DNA of 64,000 bases from Kitasatospora xanthocidica (lineage in GTDB: Bacteria > Actinomycetota > Actinomycetes > Streptomycetales > Streptomycetaceae), in assembly GCF_014656195.1 (NCBI RefSeq), contig NZ_BNBY01000024.1, forward strand, positions 62,001 through 126,000. The letters run 5' to 3'. Shown here in pieces: positions 15,554-24,788 of this stretch. The stretch's first letter is position 1; each line of letters starts with the position of its first letter. The notes below the pieces were generated by a model. It did not search any database. It was not told where the DNA came from and worked only from the letters and a program-made list of their open reading frames with translations. Made by a program: the position numbers and the translations under genes.

Positions 15554-17416
15554 ATGGGCTCGGGGGTCCTGGCGAAGCTCGGCGGAGGGATCGGCGGGCG
15601 GACGGCCGCACTGATCGCCGCCGGAGGACTGACGGCGGCCGGCGCCGGCGTCTGGTGGGCCGTCCACGGCCCCGCGCTCCACGTGGTGCAGCGCAGTGCG
15701 CAGGTCGTGGTGGCGGGCGGCGGCGAACAGACCGCGGTGGCCGGCTGCGCCAAGCACGAGACCGCGCTCAGCGGCGGGTACGCCGTCGACGGCGACGGGT
15801 TCGCCACCACCAGCGAGTTCCTCGGCGGCTCCGACTGGCTGGTGTCCGCGTACAACCCCGGGGGCACCTCCGTCACCCTCACCGCCTACGTGCTGTGCGT
15901 CAACGCATCGGTGGAGTTCGCTCCGCGCGGCGAGTACACCATGCAGGCGCACGCCTTCCAGGACCGCAGCAGCGACAAGATCGGGGGCGGCGACCTGACC
16001 GAGCAGGGCCCGTTCGCCGGGCTGACCGCGAAGTCGATGGCACAGCCCTACTGCGACGGTGGCGGACTCGTTCAGCTCGGCGTGGAGTTCCGGGCCACCC
16101 GCCTGGTCACCGGACGGGCGGTGGCACCCGTACCACTGGCCGAACTGAACTCGGCCTCCGCCGACACCGGCTCCAGCGCCCCCAGTTACTGGGCCGCCAA
16201 GACCAACCCCGGGACCGCGCTCAGCACCCGACCGTTCCCGCTGGGCGACAGTGACGGCGCGGAGCGCATGACCCGGATCGTCGATCCGCAGCCGCCCGAG
16301 GCCAACTACGCGGTCGGTGTCCGGCCGATCTGCGCCAAACTGCCCTCCGCCACCATCGTGACCGGCGCGGTGGACGTTCCCGCCGGCGGAACCGCCGCGG
16401 CCGCCGTCGCCTGCCCCAAGGGCCGCTTCGTCGTGGGCGGCGGGTACAGCTTCCGGGAGAAGGCAGTCGGTGGCGCCCCGCGCTTCCACAGCGACGGCTG
16501 GCTGTACGCCCCGGCCTCCGGGCCCACCCCCGGCGCCAGCGGGCACGCCGTCAAGGACTGGCAGATCACCGGCCGTAACCGGCAGCAGGCCGGCGCCCAG
16601 TACGAGGATTCGGTGTGGATCGAGCACAGCGACCGCGAAACCTCCACCGGCAACGTCTACTTCGACAGCCACCCGCACGGCGCCGACGACCAACTCCTGC
16701 GCGGCACCACCGCACCGGACAGCCAGCACATGGTCGCCGCCGCCGTCTGCGCCACCATCGACGCCGAACCCACCGAGCCGGGCGCGGTCCACGTCGCCAC
16801 CGGGCTGCCGAAACCGCCGCCCGCCGTGGACGTCCCAGGGGGGATCGCCTCACCCGCCGTCGTACCGACGGTCCCGCCCTCCGTCTTGCCGTCGACCCCG
16901 CCGTCGACCTCGCCCTCGCAGTCCGGGTCGCCGCAGTCGCCCTCGCCCAGCCCCTCCGCCGTGCCGAGCACCCCGTCCGGTCGGCCCAGCAGCCACGGCC
17001 CGACCGGAGCCCCGCAGACCACCCCGTCCGTTCGGCCCGGCAGCCAGAGCCCGACCGGAGCCCCGTCGACCGCCCCGAGCAGCCCGCCCACCGCGAACCC
17101 CGAACCGCAGCCACCGGCCGTCACCATCGAGCAGCCCGCCTCCGGCGGCACCCTGCGGCGTGGCTGCGAGGAGCACTTCAGCGGCACCGCCCACACCCGG
17201 CCCGGCAACCAGCCGATCACCGACCCGCAGGCCACCACCTGGCAGCTGATCGGGCCCAACGGACCGCTCACCCTCGGCCACGGCACCACCGCCACCTTCA
17301 CCGTCCCGCTGCTCGCCGACGGCACCTACCCGCTCGTCCTCACCGCCCGCGACCCCGCCAACGGCCTCACCGGCCGGACCCAGACCAACGTCCGCATCAC
17401 CGGCTGCCTGCGCTGA
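15554..17416 (+). CDS. Large Pro/Ser-rich exported protein with a C-terminal Ig-like domain
   Basis: 620 residues from ATG 15554, with GGGAGG upstream; the frame is open further upstream. An N-terminal hydrophobic segment (ALIAAGGLTAAGAGVWWAV) acts as signal or anchor. Residues about 50-420 contain two similar Cys-containing units, each with a G(C/G)(S/G)GGY-type motif (ETALSGGYAVDG and FVVGGGYSF). Residues about 435-520 are a Pro/Ser/Thr linker with repeats such as GPTGAPQT and SPTGAPST. The C-terminal 100 residues form a beta-sandwich (VTIEQPASGGTLRRGCEEHF to NVRITGC) with a Cys pair, like bacterial Ig-like surface domains. Likely a surface or secreted protein of unknown role. Confidence 0.65.
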   Translation: MGSGVLAKLGGGIGGRTAALIAAGGLTAAGAGVWWAVHGPALHVVQRSAQVVVAGGGEQTAVAGCAKHETALSGGYAVDGDGFATTSEFLGGSDWLVSAYNPGGTSVTLTAYVLCVNASVEFAPRGEYTMQAHAFQDRSSDKIGGGDLTEQGPFAGLTAKSMAQPYCDGGGLVQLGVEFRATRLVTGRAVAPVPLAELNSASADTGSSAPSYWAAKTNPGTALSTRPFPLGDSDGAERMTRIVDPQPPEANYAVGVRPICAKLPSATIVTGAVDVPAGGTAAAAVACPKGRFVVGGGYSFREKAVGGAPRFHSDGWLYAPASGPTPGASGHAVKDWQITGRNRQQAGAQYEDSVWIEHSDRETSTGNVYFDSHPHGADDQLLRGTTAPDSQHMVAAAVCATIDAEPTEPGAVHVATGLPKPPPAVDVPGGIASPAVVPTVPPSVLPSTPPSTSPSQSGSPQSPSPSPSAVPSTPSGRPSSHGPTGAPQTTPSVRPGSQSPTGAPSTAPSSPPTANPEPQPPAVTIEQPASGGTLRRGCEEHFSGTAHTRPGNQPITDPQATTWQLIGPNGPLTLGHGTTATFTVPLLADGTYPLVLTARDPANGLTGRTQTNVRITGCLR

Positions 17417-17868
17417 GCCGCCCGCACCGAGCCGCACCGCTGCCGCCGTGATCTGCCACGGCCGCCCCCAGCCCACCGCCACGCTGCGCCTGGAGGTCAC
17501 CCGCCGGCGGTGGGTGGGCGTGTTCTCTACAGTCCGGGTGTCTCATGAGGCACAGGGCCTGGGCGCGGATGGGTCGACCTGCGGGTGCCTGTTGGGCTGT
17601 GGGACATTGCGATGCCACCGTCCTGGTGTCACGAATGAACGGCGCACCAGGTTGACGACTGGTCTTCCGCCGCTCATCAACTCCGACCAGCACGCCGTCA
17701 GGCGGGCTCGGATGCGCTACGCGTTCGTCACTGGACGGGACGTTCTACACGCCGTCCCGTGGTGCGGCCATGAGGCCTCGCTCGGATCGTGCCCTGCCGT
17801 CCGGGTCTGGTGGGACATCGGGATAATGATCTTGGATGCTGGCTGGTGCTGGGCGAGGGGCGGGCGGG
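17417..17868. other. Intergenic region upstream of the SARP-type regulator
   Basis: No supported gene. It lies upstream of the large regulator and probably contains its promoter. TTGACG at about 17652 and GGATAATGAT at about 17820 are isolated promoter-like words without a correctly spaced partner. Confidence 0.4.
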
Positions 17869-20800
17869 GTGCGGATCAACGTTCTGGGGCCGCTTCAGGT
17901 TGTGCGGGGTGGGGACGGGGCGGACTTCGAGGTCGGCGGGGCGCGGCTTCGGCTGCTGCTGGTCCGGCTGGCTCTCGACCCCGGGCGCGTGGTCACCCGT
18001 GAGCGTCTGGTGGACGACCTCTGGGGAGACACCCCGCCGGAGGAGCCCGCCGGCGCCCTGCAGTCCCTGGTTTCCCGGCTCCGCCGGGCGCTGGGGGCCG
18101 ACCGGACCGTGATCGGTTCGCACCCCGCCGGGTATCTGCTGGACCGGCCCCGGGCGAGCGTGGACGCCTGGGACTTCGAGCAGCGGGTGGCCGCAGGGCG
18201 GGCGGCGCTGACGGCGGGCCGGTCCGCCGAGGCGGTCGCGCTGCTGGACGGGGCACTGGAACTGTGGCGCGGGGCACCGTTCACGGACGCCGCGAGCGCC
18301 GGGTTCACCTCCGCGCCGGCGGCCCGGCTGACGGAGCTGCGGCTGGCGGCGCTCGAGGACCGGGCAGACGCCCTGCTCGCGCTCGGCAGCACCGAAGCGC
18401 TGCCGCGGCTGGTCGCCGAGCTCACCGGGCTCTGCGTCGCGCATCCGCTGCGCGAGCGGGCCGCCGTCAGGCTGATGCGCGCGCTCCACGCGGACGGGCA
18501 GCAGGCGGCGGCGCTGAAGGTGTACGAACGTACCCGGCGGGCACTGGCCGAGGAACTGGGCGCCGACCCGTCCGCCGAACTGCGCGACGCCCACCTGCAG
18601 GTGCTGTCCGGCGCAGGGTCGCCGGCGCCCAGGCCGGCCCCAGCTCCCACAGGGTTCCCGGCCGGGCGTGCGGCACTGCCCACTTGGCTCACCGCTCTGG
18701 TCGGCCGCGACGAGGCGCTGGCGGCGGTTGGGGAGCGCCTGCACCGGTCCCGCCTGGTGACGCTCACCGGGCCGGGCGGTGTCGGAAAGACCCGGTTGGC
18801 GATTGCGGCCGCGACGGCCGCCCCGCCCGCGACGGACGTACGGCTCGCCGAACTCGCGGGCGTCGACGGGCCGGACGCAGTGACCCAGGCCGTACTGACA
18901 GCTGTCTGCCGCCCGGCGGAGGCCGGCGTGCTGGCCGGCGGCCTGCCCGCCGGCGAGCAGGCCGGGGACCCCGTCGACCGGATCGTCCGGGCCATGGAGG
19001 GCCGAGAGGTCCTGCTCGTCCTGGACAACTGCGAGCACCTGATCGAGGACGCGGCCCGGTTGACCCATCGACTGCTGGCCGCCGCGCCCCGGCTCACCGT
19101 GCTGGCCACCAGCCGCGAACCGCTCGCAATCACCGGCGAGGCGCTCTGGCCGGTGACACCGCTCGCCGTGCCCGAGCCCGGCTCCACCGCCCAGGAAGCG
19201 CTCGCGCACCCGGCCGTCGACCTCTTCACGGAACGGGCTGCTGCAGCCTGCCCCAGCTTCACGCTGGACCACGACACCGTCGAGCCGGTCGTCCGGATCT
19301 GCCGGGAGCTGGACGGCCTGCCGCTGGCCCTCGAACTGGCGGCGGCCCGGCTGCGGGCCCTGAGCCCCGGACAGGTCGCGGCGCGGCTGCACGACCGGCT
19401 CCGGCTGCTGGACCGCGGCCCACGCACCGCTCCCGACCGGCACCGCACTCTGCGCGCCGTCATCGACTGGAGCTGGGAACTGCTCGACGAGGACGAACGC
19501 GCCCTGCTGCGACGGCTATCCGTGTTCGCCGGCGGAGCGACCCTCCCCGACACACACCTGGTCTGCGCCGACAACTGGCCGGGCGGGCCGGCGCCCGACC
19601 CGACGGCCGTGGAGGACCTGCTGGCGTCCCTGGCCGACAAGTCCCTGGTCGCGGCCGTCGGCCGGGAGACCGGCACGGTGCGCTACCGGCTGCTGGAGAC
19701 GGTCCGCGCCTATGCCGCCGAACGGCTCGCCGAGGCCGGCGAGGACGACCGAACCGGCGCCGCCCACCTGCGCTGTTTCGTCGAGCTCGCCGAGAACGCC
19801 GAACCCCGGCTGCGCACGGACGGCCAGGCCGGCTGGCTGGCCCGGCTCGACGCGGAGCAGGGCAACCTGGACGCGGCACTGCGCCGGGCGGTCGCCGTCG
19901 GCCCACCGGAACACGCGCTGCGGCTGACGGCCGCCCGGGCCTGGCCCTGGTTGATGCGCGGTCAGGGTCGTGAGGCCGGTGAGTGGACGGCGGCCGTTCT
20001 CGCTGCCCACGGCTGCACTCCGCCGCCCAACCTGGAGCAGGCACACGCCCTGTGCGTGGTCCTGGCCCAGCTCACCGCCCCGCTCCGGGAGAGCGGCGAG
20101 TCCGCGATCCCACCGGAGGCGATGGGCGCGGCACTGGTCACGGCACAGCAGGCCGACCACCCGGTTGCCCTGGCCGCCGCGCTGCTGCTCGCCATGGCGG
20201 GACCGCCGGAAGCAGTGGGCGCGACCGCGCAGCGGTACGCCGAGCACCCCGACCGGTGGATGCGGGCCGCCGCCCATCTGGTGCTCGGCCGGATCGAGTT
20301 GGGCGCGGGCCGGATCGGGCACGCCGAACACTGCCTGCGGACCGCGGTGGACGGCTTCCGCGCCCTGGGTGACCGCTGGGCGACGGCCATGGCGCTGGTC
20401 ACGCTCGCCGCGCTGCTGTCCGTCACCGGCGCGGCCGACGAGGCCCTCGCGGCGCTGACAGAAGCCGGTGAGCGGGACGCCGAGATGGGCGGCTCCGGCG
20501 AGGCGCCGCTGTCACCGCTGCTGTCTGGCCGCCTGCGGGCGCGCTGCGGCCAACCGGCCGCGGCCCGGGCCGACCTGGAGCGAGCGCTGGCCGAAGCAGA
20601 ACGGGCCCGGGACCCGCACCTGCAGGCCGCGGCCCGCTACGCGCTCGGTGAACTCGCGCGCCGCACCGGGGACTTGGGGGAATCGCTGCACGGCCAGCAG
20701 GAGACGCTGCGGCGCCTGGAGCAACTGCCGACGACCGGCCCCGGCGCCCCCGCGCGCCTGCACCTGCTCGCCCTGCTGCACACCAGCCTGGCCCGCACCC

Positions 20801-21126
20801 AGCAGCGGCGCGGCGCGCCGGACGCGGCCGGCCCGCTGCACCGCCGGGCCCTGGAGCTGGCCGCCAGGAGCGGCGACCAACCAGTGCGGGCGGACGTGCT
20901 GGAGGGGTTCGCCGAGTACTGCCTCGACCTCGGCGAGGCAGCGCGCGGTGCGGCGGCACTGGGCGCCGCGTACGGCCTGCGCGGGACCCACGACGCGGGC
21001 GATCCGGAGCTGCGGGCCGTCCTGGACGGCTGCGCCGAGGCTCTCGGGGAGGCCGGCTTCCGGTCCGCCTGGGAGCGCGGTCGGGCGTTGTCGCGGCCGG
21101 AGTCGCTGGCTCTGGAGGCGGGCTGA
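17869..21126 (+). CDS. AfsR/SARP-type transcriptional regulator with ATPase and TPR-like domains
   Basis: 1085 residues from GTG 17869, with GAGGGG upstream; ATG 17836 would add 11 residues but has no ribosome site. Domain order: OmpR-like winged helix (residues 1-95, ending IGSHPAGYLL); BTAD bacterial activator domain (about 95-245, LFTDAAS to ELRDAHLQVL-type helices); NTPase of the STAND type with Walker A GPGGVGKT (301-308) and Walker B LLVLDNCEHL (about 383); then NB-ARC-like winged helix and alpha-helical repeats to the end. There is no C-terminal LuxR helix-turn-helix. Such proteins activate secondary-metabolite or exported-enzyme genes through direct heptamer repeats. No biosynthetic cluster is adjacent; its convergent neighbour is an S33 peptidase. 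Confidence 0.9.
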   Translation: MRINVLGPLQVVRGGDGADFEVGGARLRLLLVRLALDPGRVVTRERLVDDLWGDTPPEEPAGALQSLVSRLRRALGADRTVIGSHPAGYLLDRPRASVDAWDFEQRVAAGRAALTAGRSAEAVALLDGALELWRGAPFTDAASAGFTSAPAARLTELRLAALEDRADALLALGSTEALPRLVAELTGLCVAHPLRERAAVRLMRALHADGQQAAALKVYERTRRALAEELGADPSAELRDAHLQVLSGAGSPAPRPAPAPTGFPAGRAALPTWLTALVGRDEALAAVGERLHRSRLVTLTGPGGVGKTRLAIAAATAAPPATDVRLAELAGVDGPDAVTQAVLTAVCRPAEAGVLAGGLPAGEQAGDPVDRIVRAMEGREVLLVLDNCEHLIEDAARLTHRLLAAAPRLTVLATSREPLAITGEALWPVTPLAVPEPGSTAQEALAHPAVDLFTERAAAACPSFTLDHDTVEPVVRICRELDGLPLALELAAARLRALSPGQVAARLHDRLRLLDRGPRTAPDRHRTLRAVIDWSWELLDEDERALLRRLSVFAGGATLPDTHLVCADNWPGGPAPDPTAVEDLLASLADKSLVAAVGRETGTVRYRLLETVRAYAAERLAEAGEDDRTGAAHLRCFVELAENAEPRLRTDGQAGWLARLDAEQGNLDAALRRAVAVGPPEHALRLTAARAWPWLMRGQGREAGEWTAAVLAAHGCTPPPNLEQAHALCVVLAQLTAPLRESGESAIPPEAMGAALVTAQQADHPVALAAALLLAMAGPPEAVGATAQRYAEHPDRWMRAAAHLVLGRIELGAGRIGHAEHCLRTAVDGFRALGDRWATAMALVTLAALLSVTGAADEALAALTEAGERDAEMGGSGEAPLSPLLSGRLRARCGQPAAARADLERALAEAERARDPHLQAAARYALGELARRTGDLGESLHGQQETLRRLEQLPTTGPGAPARLHLLALLHTSLARTQQRRGAPDAAGPLHRRALELAARSGDQPVRADVLEGFAEYCLDLGEAARGAAALGAAYGLRGTHDAGDPELRAVLDGCAEALGEAGFRSAWERGRALSRPESLALEAG

Positions 21127-21128
21127 CC

Positions 21129-21144
21129 GCCCCCCCGGGGGGGC
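21129..21144. terminator. GC-only palindrome between convergent genes
   Basis: GCCCCCCC followed directly by GGGGGGGC forms a perfect 16-bp palindrome between the regulator stop (21126) and the peptidase stop (21160). The position fits a bidirectional terminator, although pure G/C arms with no loop or U-tract make it weak. Confidence 0.35.
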
Positions 21145-21159
21145 TGGCCGGATGTGCGA

Positions 21160-22785
21160 TCAGCCGCTGAACGGCGGCTTGGTGGGTGCGCAGACCGTAC
21201 CGGGAGCGGGCAGGACGCCGTCGATCAGGTAGCGGGTCTCGTGCTCGGCGGCGCAGTCGCTGGGGTTGGCCAGCACGGTGTGGCCATAGCCGTCGACGGT
21301 CAGCAGCCGCGCGCGGGCGAGCGAGCGGGCCATCGCGCGGGACCCCTCGTACGGCATGGCCGGGTCACCGGTGTTGGCGACCACCAGGACCGACCGGGCG
21401 GTCGGCCGGTTCCACGGGCCGTCGTAGCGGTCGCGGTCCCGGACGGGCCAGTCGGCGCAGCGCTCGTCGGCCCAGGCGAAGTACGGGCCCACCTCACCGG
21501 AGCGGGCCCGGGCGGACGCGGCCAGAGCGGGGTAGTCGGCCCGGGCGGTCGGGTTGGCGCTGTCCGAGCAGACCACCGCGAGCGCCTGGTCCGGAGACTG
21601 GTGGGGGACGGGCGGCAGCGGGGTGCCCGGCGCGGAGAGGGTCTCGGTGGCGGTCCAGAACGTCTGGAGCCTGGTGCCGAGCTGGCTCCAGTCGATGGGC
21701 AGCTTCGCGACGGGGTTGGTGGCGTACAGGTAGGTGATCGTCGTCTCCACGGTCGAGCCGGCGGTGACGGTCGCCCCGTCGACCACGACCGGCCGGGTGC
21801 GCAGCCGCTGGAGCAGCTCGCCGTACCTGGCCCGGGTGGCGGCGGCCGTTCCGGCGGAGAAGGCGCAGGTCCGGGGGCCGGCCTGGCCGCACTGGTCGAG
21901 GAAGGCGTCCAGGACGCGGCCGGCGGCCACGTCGCTGCCGTTGCGCAGCAGGGTGCCCGTGGTGGCGGCCTGCCCACCGTGACCGGTCGACCAGGCCACC
22001 GGGTCCGGGGCACTGTCGAGGACCATCGCGCGGACCCGGCCGGGGAACAGGTTGGAGTAGGTGGCGCCGAGGTAGCTGCCGTACGAGGTGCCCAGGTAGC
22101 TGAGCTGCCGGTCGCCGACCGCGCGGCGGAGCAGGTCCATGTCCCGGGCCACGTTGGCGGTGGAGATGTGCGACAGCAGGGCGGGATTGCGGGCCGCGCA
22201 CTGCCGGGCGAGGCGCTGGTAGGCCTCGGCCCAGGCCTTCTGCTGGTCCGCGCCCTCGGGGTAGCCGGCGGCCGTGCCCGCCAGCAGGGCCTGCTCGTCC
22301 GCCGGGTCGTCGAAGCACTGGACGGGAGCGCTGCCACCGGTGCCGCGCGGGTCGAAGCTGACGATGTCGAAGCGCTGGCGCACCTCTTCGGGGAACTGCC
22401 CGAGCATCATGGGCAGGGCCACGGTGCCGGCTACGGCCGGGCCGCCGGGATTGTAGAACAGTGAGCCGATCCGGTGGGCTCGGTCCTGCGCCAGGTGCCG
22501 GATGACAGCGAGGTCGATCCCGGCGCCGCGCGGGTCGTGGTGATCCAGCGGGACGCGGGCGGTCGCGCACTCGAAGCCGTCCGCGCACGCCGCCCAGGCG
22601 AGTCGGGGCACCGGGACGGTGTCCGGCGCGGCCACCGCGGTCGTCGGGCACACCGCGGCCAGCAGCGCGGCCGCGGCGGCACCGGCGACGAGCCGCCAGG
22701 CTGCCTCCCGCCGATTCGCGGTGCGGGAGGCCCTGGGTCGGCGCGGTCCTGCGGCCGGGCCGGTGGGAGGGGAGGTGCGAGTCAC
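21160..22785 (-). CDS. Secreted S33-family peptidase (TAP-like)
   Basis: 541 residues from GTG 22785, with GAAAGGG upstream; the open frame to 22893 is rejected. A twin-Arg-rich leader and hydrophobic core (WRLVAGAAAAALLAAVCPTT) cover residues 25-52. The alpha/beta hydrolase core has LGTSYGSYLG with nucleophile Ser234, acid Asp474 in NTGDPAMPYEG and base His502 in GYGHTVL. The TAP-like C-terminal lid ends GTVCAPTKPPFSG. The layout matches extracellular tripeptidyl aminopeptidases that process secreted proteins. It converges with the SARP-type regulator gene. Confidence 0.9.
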   Translation of the reverse strand: MTRTSPPTGPAAGPRRPRASRTANRREAAWRLVAGAAAAALLAAVCPTTAVAAPDTVPVPRLAWAACADGFECATARVPLDHHDPRGAGIDLAVIRHLAQDRAHRIGSLFYNPGGPAVAGTVALPMMLGQFPEEVRQRFDIVSFDPRGTGGSAPVQCFDDPADEQALLAGTAAGYPEGADQQKAWAEAYQRLARQCAARNPALLSHISTANVARDMDLLRRAVGDRQLSYLGTSYGSYLGATYSNLFPGRVRAMVLDSAPDPVAWSTGHGGQAATTGTLLRNGSDVAAGRVLDAFLDQCGQAGPRTCAFSAGTAAATRARYGELLQRLRTRPVVVDGATVTAGSTVETTITYLYATNPVAKLPIDWSQLGTRLQTFWTATETLSAPGTPLPPVPHQSPDQALAVVCSDSANPTARADYPALAASARARSGEVGPYFAWADERCADWPVRDRDRYDGPWNRPTARSVLVVANTGDPAMPYEGSRAMARSLARARLLTVDGYGHTVLANPSDCAAEHETRYLIDGVLPAPGTVCAPTKPPFSG

Positions 22786-22908
22786 GCGGGTGCCCTTTCG
22801 TCGACGGTCCGGGCAGTCGTAGGCGCTCCTCGGTTGCGGCGCACCGCCCGGCACATGTGACAGTTCCGCACCCCGCTGGCAGACCGCTGGCATTCCGCTG
22901 GCAGCAGC

Positions 22909-23163
22909 TCAGGCGCCGTCCGGCAGGGAGGCGGGAGGCGCACCGCCAATATGGCCTCTGGCCTGGTGCCGTGCGGCGAGGGCTACGAGGAGCGGCCACA
23001 TCGTGTACCAGGGGACGAGGGGGCGTACCCACGGACCGCAGACGGCCGTTGCGGCAAGGGTGAGCAGGCCGAGTGCGGCGAAGGCGGCCGGGCAGGAGAA
23101 GAGCCAGCGGGCTGGAGGCTGTTCGACGGCCTGGGTGTGGGGGTCCGCTGTCACGGCGCGCAC
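22909..23163 (-). CDS. Small two-helix membrane protein
   Basis: 84 residues from GTG 23163. Two hydrophobic segments (LFSCPAAFAALGLLTLAATAV and a second around PWYTMWPLLVALAA) are joined by a short loop with WVRPLVPW. The ribosome site is poor. An ATG at about 23210 with a good GGAG sits in another frame and stops within 20 codons, so either the real start is internal or a frameshift separates the two. Unknown function. Confidence 0.5.
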   Translation of the reverse strand: MRAVTADPHTQAVEQPPARWLFSCPAAFAALGLLTLAATAVCGPWVRPLVPWYTMWPLLVALAARHQARGHIGGAPPASLPDGA

Positions 23164-23401
23164 GGGTCCCCGGGGGCGGGGGCGGGCGACGGGGCAGGGG
23201 TACGGGTCATCAGGGCTCCGGAGCGGGGCGGCGGCGGACCGGGTCGGTGGCCCGGCAGCGGGCTCATGATGTGAGGGAGTGTCCGGGGCCGGCCGCCGGC
23301 TGGTCGGCCGGCCCCACTTGGCTGGTCTGGGCGGAGCCCGGGTACGCCGCCCGCCGTCGGACGGGACGTACCGGGCTGCGCGGGCTTGGTGGCGGCGGGG
23401 T

Positions 23402-23575
23402 TCAGCCGCTGAGGGCCATCCAGCACAGGGTGGCCACGCCCAGGGCGGCGTTGACGGCGATGAGCGCGGCCGTCCACGCGGTGCCGGAGCGGCCTTCGCT
23501 CTCACGCCGGGTGACGATCGCACCGGTCACCACGACGATGTCGAGCACGGCGAGTGATGCCAGAAGTTCACGCAT
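23402..23575 (-). CDS. 57-residue two-helix membrane protein
   Basis: Short ORF starting ATG 23575 (MRELLASLAVLDIVVVTGAI) and ending at TGA 23402. Two hydrophobic helices flank a charged turn (TRRESEGRSGT), and the second ends WMALSG. GAGG lies 6 nt before the start. It begins 9 nt after the stop of the secreted-protein gene upstream, so the two are probably co-transcribed and may act together. Confidence 0.6.
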   Translation of the reverse strand: MRELLASLAVLDIVVVTGAIVTRRESEGRSGTAWTAALIAVNAALGVATLCWMALSG

Positions 23576-23583
23576 ACCGGGCC

Positions 23584-24087
23584 TCAGCAGATGTGGAGGG
23601 AGACGAGACCGGAGACGCCGGAGCCGACGGCGAGCGCGGACGACAACGCCCCCGCGGCCTCCGCCGATATCGCGATCCCGACGACGGTGATGCCCCCGGC
23701 CAGCGCCGCCGCGCCGAAGACCGGCGCGCCGATGGTGTAGACGGCGGTCATCGCCGCCGTGTGGCAGAAGCCGTGCTGCTGAGGGCCGGTGTCGGCACGC
23801 AGGACGAGGGTGCCGTCCACGTCGGCCAGCTCCACGGTGACCGCGTCCGCCGTGTAGACCGGAACGGACCGGCCCGGCCGCAGGCCGTCCTGGCGCGCGG
23901 CGTCGACGGCGGCGAGGATCTGCTCGGTGACGGCTTGCCGCGCTGGGTCGGCCTGGGCGACGGCGACGGCGCCGTTGTCGCGGGGAAGCGCCACGGCGGC
24001 CGAGGCATTTCCGGCGGCGGCCAGGAGCGAGCAGGTGACGACCACGGCGAGCGCGGTCGAGAACGGGCGAAGAACCCGGGAATTCAT
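23584..24087 (-). CDS. Secreted protein with a hydrophobic Gly/Ala-rich C-terminus
   Basis: 167 residues from ATG 24087, preceded by GGAGGG at ideal spacing. A signal peptide covers residues 1-31 (core TALAVVVTCSLLAAAG, ending ASA). The middle is an alpha/beta domain (AVTEQILAAVDAARQDGLRPG and TVELADVDGTLVLRAD). The last 60 residues are strongly hydrophobic (AAALAGGITVVGIAISAEAA and further) and end in LVSLHIC with a terminal Cys. A hydrophobic tail on a secreted precursor is unusual and recalls membrane-active peptides, but no bacteriocin family is recognised. First gene of a leftward run with the 57-residue protein. Confidence 0.65.
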   Translation of the reverse strand: MNSRVLRPFSTALAVVVTCSLLAAAGNASAAVALPRDNGAVAVAQADPARQAVTEQILAAVDAARQDGLRPGRSVPVYTADAVTVELADVDGTLVLRADTGPQQHGFCHTAAMTAVYTIGAPVFGAAALAGGITVVGIAISAEAAGALSSALAVGSGVSGLVSLHIC

Positions 24088-24788
24088 TGGTCCCTCCGAT
24101 GAATTACTGCCGGCTGGGCAGTGAGGCCCCGAGTGGGCCTCCTGAATCTATCTGTCGCAGGAAAGGCAATCGGGCAGGCCGCAGTAGGCCGCAGCTTCCT
24201 GCAGATTCCGGTGCAGCTTCCTGAAATCCGGCGCGGGACGCCGGTCGTACGCATCCGGGCATGCCGGGATTCGCCGCCGATGGCGGGATCGCGTGACGTG
24301 CTTCCCCCGCCCGGCCGGCCCGAGGACGGGGTCCGTTCCTGGCGGATTCCTGCGGAGCCGCCGGTGCCGGCCTCGTCGATGCCCAGGCGCGGTGCCTGGC
24401 AGTGCCGGCTTGCGGACCGGGAGACGGGCGGCCGAGCCGAAGCGATCTTGCTTCCGGGACTGTGGCATACGGGACGACGGAAAAGGAAGTGGCTCTGCGG
24501 CCTTTCTCGGAAGACGGGACTTAGGTCCCAGCCCGGGGAATCTTTGGTCCTTCACCGAAGGGGCTCGAAGTCACCACTGCCGGCGGCGATATCAGACGTT
24601 TCGCAAAAGGCCGGCATCGAATCGCCGGTGTCAGCCCGGGCAGGCCATACGACAGCTCTATGGGGTAATCGATCGGCCGCCCCTACCCCGGCTCAGCCGT
24701 GGCGTGAAGGGTGAGGTCGGACAGCAGTGCTGTGCCGATGGGAAACGGGCTGTTCAGCCCGGACACTGATACAGGAGAAGACCCGGCA
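24088..24788. promoter_or_regulatory. Long divergent control region with a 22-bp-spaced direct repeat
   Basis: 700 bp between divergent genes with no supported coding frame. A near-identical direct repeat occupies 24191-24211 and 24213-24231 (gcagcttcctg, then a/c variation, then attccgg or aatccgg). The copies start 22 bp apart, two DNA turns. Such spacing is typical of activator sites including SARP sites, and a SARP-type gene lies 3 kb away; that link is inference. The repeat lies about 105-145 bp upstream of the 24087 start. Confidence 0.5.

Noticed and set aside
17728-19676. Long minus-strand frames (571 and 593 codons) over the SARP-type gene
   Set aside because: Antisense shadows of a full-length regulator with intact Walker motifs; the translations are low-complexity Arg/Ser/Gly.
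24121-24714. 197-codon frame in the divergent control region
   Set aside because: Poor codon bias, no ribosome site, no domain; the region behaves as non-coding.
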